Shown: in pieces, positions 59,240 to 64,000 of the stretch
How the letters are laid out: the number at the start of each line of letters is the position of its first letter
Position numbering within the stretch: the stretch's first letter is position 1
Assembly: GCA_900618425.1 (NCBI GenBank)
Contig: UZAN01039928.1
Location: forward strand, 1,790-65,789
Reading direction: 5' to 3'
Length of the DNA: 64,000 nucleotides
Origin: Echinostoma caproni
Taxonomy: Eukaryota; Platyhelminthes; Trematoda; Plagiorchiida; Echinostomatidae
Program-made: the position numbers and the translations under genes
The notes under the pieces: generated by a model
What the model was told of the DNA's origin: nothing
The model's input: the letters and a program-made list of their open reading frames with translations, nothing else
The model's database searches: none

Positions 59240-61467
59240 GGGGGGGGGGATTTTGAAAGAGAATATTTGCGGTGAATCGGATGAAAAATTAAGCTGGGGG
59301 AAAACCAGGTTATTTATTAATAGTTCCTCTCTGAAGCAGAGTCAGACTTTTGAACGACAGAATCGACAAACGTCTGATTGACAATGAGCAAAAGAAATAG
59401 TATATAAACTGCCTTCAGAGGGATTCATCAAGTTGAACTTAGCGGTGTGCCACGGGGCTCTATTCTACATTGTCCCCTTTAAAATTCATTTTTAAGTGAG
59501 ACATTGTCAAAGGATTTCATTCATGATTTTGAATAACGCTCGTTGTACTCACGGTGAGGAACAAGGGAACTGAGAGGTTGTGAGTCTCTGTACATCCGAA
59601 GGCCCCATTGGGACGCTCCAAGTAAAACTGTCAAATGCACAAACCAGTTAGAAATCAAGCAAATGATTAGGCTATCACACATTGTTCGTATTCAAGGATT
59701 CTCCGAACTACACACATTCAGCATTATAGCTAACTGTTTTTTCACGTTCTCCCTATGCGAAACGCAAAAAGGCCCACTTGTATCAACAACAAAAGTTTTG
59801 GGTCTTGAGGTAGCTGCAAAATTAGGCAATTTAGCAATCTGCGTTACGTAAAATATGGCCTTTATGGTGACATGAATAGGGGGTCAAAAATTAGTTGACA
59901 GCCATTTTAACCTTTTTCGGCTTTACGAATTCAGTGAATCCTGTGATCTGTAGTACTTTTACACTACTTACTTGCACATTAAAGAAAATATCTCTCACCG
60001 CAAAAACCAAGTCAACCCAGGTGGTTCGTTATATTCATCATAAAATATGAGATGAGAATTCATTATGCCGATGGAATCCGGCGTTACGCAATTGAAACCC
60101 CCTTCCTCATTGAGGACCCCGAGCAAAAGATGAGCTAGAAACCGCCACAACAGTTTTGGCCGCATACCGGTAGATAGTGCCGAATAGCATCAGTCGTGTA
60201 GCAGTTTGCCAAGTGGCCAAAATATAAATGGATTTTTGTGGATCTGTGCTCCATTCTGGGCTCGTTAAAATTCCTTTCTCGTCTATTACATCATGCCCAA
60301 AAACAGCAATCCACTCTCAACCGGGTGGAAGCAGTCACACTCAAAACAGGACACGGCTTTGTGTCCTACTAGATCAAAGGACCGATATTAGTTAGTCATT
60401 ACCTAGTGGTTGCAAGCAAAACTCTCTAAAAATTTGTCTGCCCCCTCCTGTTGAATGAACACTAATTGAAGAGGTCAACTACACCTCTCCTGAGGCGGAA
60501 ACAATTAGGTACGTAAATGGGATCACTTATGGCCGCATAACCCAAATGACCCTACCCCGGGGGACAAATATGCGTAGATAACGTGCGCGTTTGATGGCAA
60601 ATGCGAAAATTTGTGAAGTAAACAGTTTCCACCATAAGGATTGCTCTACCACAAGAAGTTTTTCGACTTGCAGATCCAGTTTTTGTTTTCTGATCCAGGT
60701 ATTTCGACTAGTACAGTACTCTTTACATTGAACAACAGCTGCGGTTGATAGTTGAGAACGTGTATTTTTAACTTTTTCGCTGGTGACTTCCTTCCTAATG
60801 CAAACATTATCACTCAATACAAATACCTAAAAATCGCACTCTATGATTTGTTCTCTATATCAACACCTTCATCACAAAAGCCGTGCATCTGAAAATTGTT
60901 TATTCAAAAAGAATTTCATTTCTCAATGAATGAATAAGTGGTCTTCACTTATTTTTGAGAAATGGTGTGTGTAATGGGATAACTGTAAATGAGGATGAAA
61001 ATCGATTGAAATCGGGTAGCACGGAAATGAAGAATGGAGCGGAAAGGGGTTGGAAAATCCCTGCTCAAGCTCACGCGAGTGTTTTTGTGTACGCAGTGAG
61101 ACTTCGTAATTACCTGTGACCGATAATGACAAAATGGACGCTCAAAGACAGTGTGTTCTCCATTGGAGACTGAATTATGCATAGAACATGGGCGTCGGTA
61201 GTGTGGACACTCCTTAACCCACTGATAACAGGCGTGGCGCTCAATATATACCGTACAGTCACGTTTGATGTATAATTAAGCTTGTCTGAAGATTAAGCAA
61301 AGACTTTCAATCGTGCACAAAATCGGGTAGGTCCGTCTCCCTTTTAAACTGTAAAACCTACAGATGGCCCTCTCACTCTCTCCCCGAGGACATGTCAAAC
61401 ATGAGTGAATACGACTGGTAAGCACCGCGATAAACGGGTCAACATAATGATCACAAACTTAATCCAT
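59240..61467. other. No firm gene
   Basis: A 25-base segment at about 60698-60722 sits between a good acceptor (GTTTTTCGACTTGCAG) and CAG|GTATTT (IQFLFSDP), too small to call. Other frames lack borders. Confidence 0.3.
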
Positions 61468-61535
61468 ACACCGGGAGTCCGGAGTTCAACTCCCAGACGG
61501 ACCGGTGAATCAGCTCCACTGAGCTATGAGGCTGA
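61468..61535 (-). mobile_element. tRNA-derived fragment (SINE head)
   Basis: On the minus strand CATAGCTCAGTGGAGCTGA resembles a tRNA D arm with box A, and GGGAGTTGAACTCC resembles box B 20 bases later. The spacing is too short for a tRNA and the arms do not fold, so a SINE head or dead tRNA copy is more likely. Confidence 0.35.
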
Positions 61536-61539
61536 TGCT

Positions 61540-62809
61540 AAAAACCTGTATGGTTGGTCGGATATAGTGAGAATTGAGAGTGAATCTTAAACATGAATGA
61601 CAGGGGGTAAGAAGCTATGGAGACATGGACCATGTGAATTATTTTCAAAAGCGACTGTTATATTTCAATTCGCAAGGAAGGGAACATTTCGAAATAAAAT
61701 GTTCTATTTCATTAACTAAAAAGTACAAATCATTTTCTGATTGATATGTATTTCTCTTTCTAACTTATTCACTTAAAATTGTTCTACAAACTGTTGGTAT
61801 GTGAAACCAATCGGTGACATCTCAAAGTGTACAAACTTGGAATTATTTCTCACATAGAATTCCATGCCTAAAGTTATCAATTATCTGTACTCAAACCGAT
61901 AACAGATCGCGGTTGTCGCAAGCGCCAAATCTGAAGTATGCAGGTGCATTGGTTAAACTTCTATCCTGAAACATCTATAAGTGAACAAAATTTAAAAATA
62001 TACATCTACAAAATCGCTATTGTTTTGCAATAATTGAAAACAAACAAATAAGAATAAACACTTTTTATCAATATAACGGCAACGTTTTTAAACGTTGACT
62101 TTTCACGGTTTTTGATGTGTGAGAAAAAACTCACCTGAGTAAATCGTTTGATCAAAAATGATGTACATGCAATATATTGAAGGGGGTTTTAGATTATTAA
62201 GAATAACTTCAATGATATGCGTTTTCAGTATTTTTTTATAACAAGAACCAACTCATAGATACAACGAAATAGCACGTGACACACGCCTCTTTGGGAATTC
62301 GATCAGCACTTGTTGTAGTGCACGTATTAAAGTTTGGAAAACTTTTAAACTACAAGCAATATGACCATTTTTGTGCCAGGTGAAATCGGATTTCGTTTCA
62401 GGAAATTAGGACGTTAGATTCTAATAGCAACATCACAAACCAACCACACCTGAATAGACACAATGTATCTATCAAAGCCGGAAGATTAACTCAGTAAACG
62501 GCACCATAGTTAGGACCATGATGCTATATATATATACACGAAACTGTTCATCAACATGTAGATTTAGACCAGCTGGATCGAGTTCCCGATCAATTTAAAT
62601 TCAAATTTGTGATTTCGGACTAACAAATAGAAGGATGCTTAGCGTTGAGTTGTGCACTCGATTCTACTACTACACCACATCGTCACGGTGTGTGAAATCT
62701 TCCAGAACGCCAGTTGTGTGTGGTGAATGAAACTGGCAGCGATTTGAGGATTCGCGCACGAACACGCACGTGGGGGATTTCAGTCAGTGATCAGTTTATT
62801 TTTCTTCAG
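61540..62809. other. AT-rich, no gene seen
   Basis: Very AT-rich with many stops. No coding frame or repeat that I can support. Confidence 0.35.
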
Positions 62810-62857
62810 GAGATAACTGAATTCGTTTGGATAACTCAGGAAATCGACTATAGTTGA
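62810..62857 (+). CDS. Possible short terminal exon
   Basis: A near-ideal acceptor (CAGTTTATTTTTCTTCAG) precedes the only open frame, EITEFVWITQEIDYS, then TGA. The length gives it little weight. It lies just before a SINE. Confidence 0.2.
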   Translation, partial: EITEFVWITQEIDYS

Positions 62858-62976
62858 TCACTATTATCCGGACGAAAAGACAAACGAAGGATAATTCTTT
62901 AAAAACAATCATAAATTAATTTTGTCTAACCTAACTAAAGTAGATGACTTGAATTACTGACTACGGAACACACAGC

Positions 62977-63150
62977 ATGGCGGTGGTGGCCAAGTGATGA
63001 AGTCACCAAATTGTGACCTCAGAGTCTCGGGATCGAACAGCTCCACCGCCGCCCGTCTTCCCAGGCAGCCTTTGTAAGGCCGCGGCCCCCCTTCCTAAAT
63101 GTTGATTGTATATTTGCATATTCAATAAAATAAAAAGAAAGTAAAAAAGA
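62977..63150 (+). mobile_element. tRNA-derived SINE (family A, copy 2)
   Basis: The head has box A-like GTGGCCAAGTGATGA (62986-63000) and box B-like GGGATCGAACAGC (63030-63042). The body has GGCCGCGGCCCCCCTTCC, TTGATTGTATATTTGCATAT, and the tail is TTCAATAAAATAAAAAG plus A-rich sequence to 63150. Body and tail match copy 1 (999-1209) in order, which identifies the family without outside data. Confidence 0.6.
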
Positions 63151-64000
63151 CAGACATGCATTTTAATGAGACAATCACTCTCAATCTGCTCGGATTCCGA
63201 AGCGGACAAAACCGATAAGTAAGATAACTAGTGAACATATACATGTTTTGCCCATAATTGCTAAACGTCTCTATACAACGGTTTGTTCATTTTATCTTGT
63301 TTTAAACGTTTACTTTTTTGATTTCCGTGGATTTATTTCAGTTTGAAACCGTGTTTTAGTGACTTGTAATCTTAAGGGGTTGCTTTAAGCCAGTTAATAT
63401 TATCACTCATCAGGAGACTAGTAGCTCAGATATAAGCGGGTTGGGTGAGGAATGAAAAAAGGTTGAAGGTTCAAGTTGATTACCTCGGAATATCTAGCAA
63501 ATCGTTGATTCCATTCTCGCAATCAGGATTGAGGAAAATGCGCGAAAATGGTTTCGATTTCCGTCCAAGCGAGCACACACATTTTACTAGCAGACAAAAT
63601 CCGGATTTGGGGACAAACGCTGAGTCCTTTCCGTTATTCCGTGTGTCTGTTCGGTTGTCAGTTTTGTTTTTGACAGTCCGGGATAATGGGTCTAAAAGGT
63701 GCTCAGTGCTACTCTACTCCTCCCAACCTCACATCACGTCTTCTTCTCACGCTAAATTGATTCACCTGACCCCGGGCTCGTTCTCCGGTTACACATGCAG
63801 ACAGGAATACACACACGGATTACACGGAGTGATGATACATGTATCACCTTTATTTATGACAATTTCCATGATTAATTTCAAACAACCGCGTGCACCAACT
63901 TTATTAAAGTTCTAAGTGAAATGGAATACCTACCCATTGATTTCGGTTGGAATTACGTCACTCCTTCAAACTATTATAATCTTCTTGTCAACTAGGATAT
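63151..64000. other. No firm gene; longest remaining plus frame (156 codons)
   Basis: The frame 63445-63915 has no ATG at its start (first Met at 63538), no domain, and a length about equal to the best chance frame expected here. It contains FPLFRVSVRLSVLFLTVRDN, which is Ser/Leu/Phe-rich. I leave it uncalled. Confidence 0.3.

Noticed and set aside
63445..63915. 156-codon plus frame
   Set aside because: No start ATG, no recognised domain, and not clearly longer than chance.
1..64000. CRISPR arrays, prophages, operons, bacterial promoters, rRNA
   Set aside because: Looked for by eye. The splice signals, microsatellites and eukaryotic retroelements show nuclear animal DNA, and none of these is present.

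Overview
This window looks like non-coding-rich nuclear DNA from a flatworm, most likely a digenean trematode. The evidence is indirect: short exons of about 50-200 bp with eukaryotic GT..AG borders, AATAAA signals, dinucleotide and trinucleotide microsatellites, assembly gaps (14444-15310 and 26199-26637), and several decayed retroelements of kinds common in fluke genomes (CR1/Jockey-like and RTE-like LINEs, a Penelope-like element with a GIY-YIG domain, tRNA-derived SINEs). There are no operons, ribosome binding sites, CRISPR arrays, rRNA genes or intact tRNA genes. The species cannot be fixed from the sequence.

Layout. 0.3-11 kb: a few candidate exons, mostly on the minus strand (321-384, 5782-5982, a linked pair at 7033-7795, 9190-9277, 10934-11014), one good plus exon (10494-10606), a coding-looking but broken tract at 4960-5715, a SINE next to a Penelope-like GIY-YIG fragment (999-1925), and further SINE copies. 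11.5-13.9 kb: a decayed LINE with endonuclease and reverse transcriptase remnants. 15.5-18.4 kb is the most gene-rich part: three phase-compatible minus exons (15542-16236) whose end faintly resembles a Tudor domain, a minus exon at 17348-17478, and the longest non-gap open frame of the window (plus, exon 17767-18411), which encodes a signal peptide, a Pro/Arg-rich linker and what looks like the start of a netrin-like (NTR) domain. 20.9-21.5 kb: a second copy of the same LINE family, inverted. 24-32 kb: scattered candidate exons, with a linked plus pair at 31464-31986. 34.1-35.3 kb: an RTE-like reverse transcriptase relic. 44.3-45.5 kb: one LINE inserted into another. 46.3-46.65 kb: an inverted pair of modules with hammerhead-like cores typical of Penelope-like elements. 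50.2-51.2 kb and 58.6-59.2 kb: two plus-strand exon chains, the second with a stop codon and an AATAAA signal. The rest is intergenic or intronic sequence with SINE fragments.

The candidate exons were called from splice borders, from reading frames that are uniquely open, and from phase agreement between neighbours. None has been tested against protein or RNA data. Single exons are therefore weak calls, phase-linked chains are better, and the retroelement calls rest on recognisable protein motifs. Most entries cannot be assigned a function, and no pathway can be drawn from this window.
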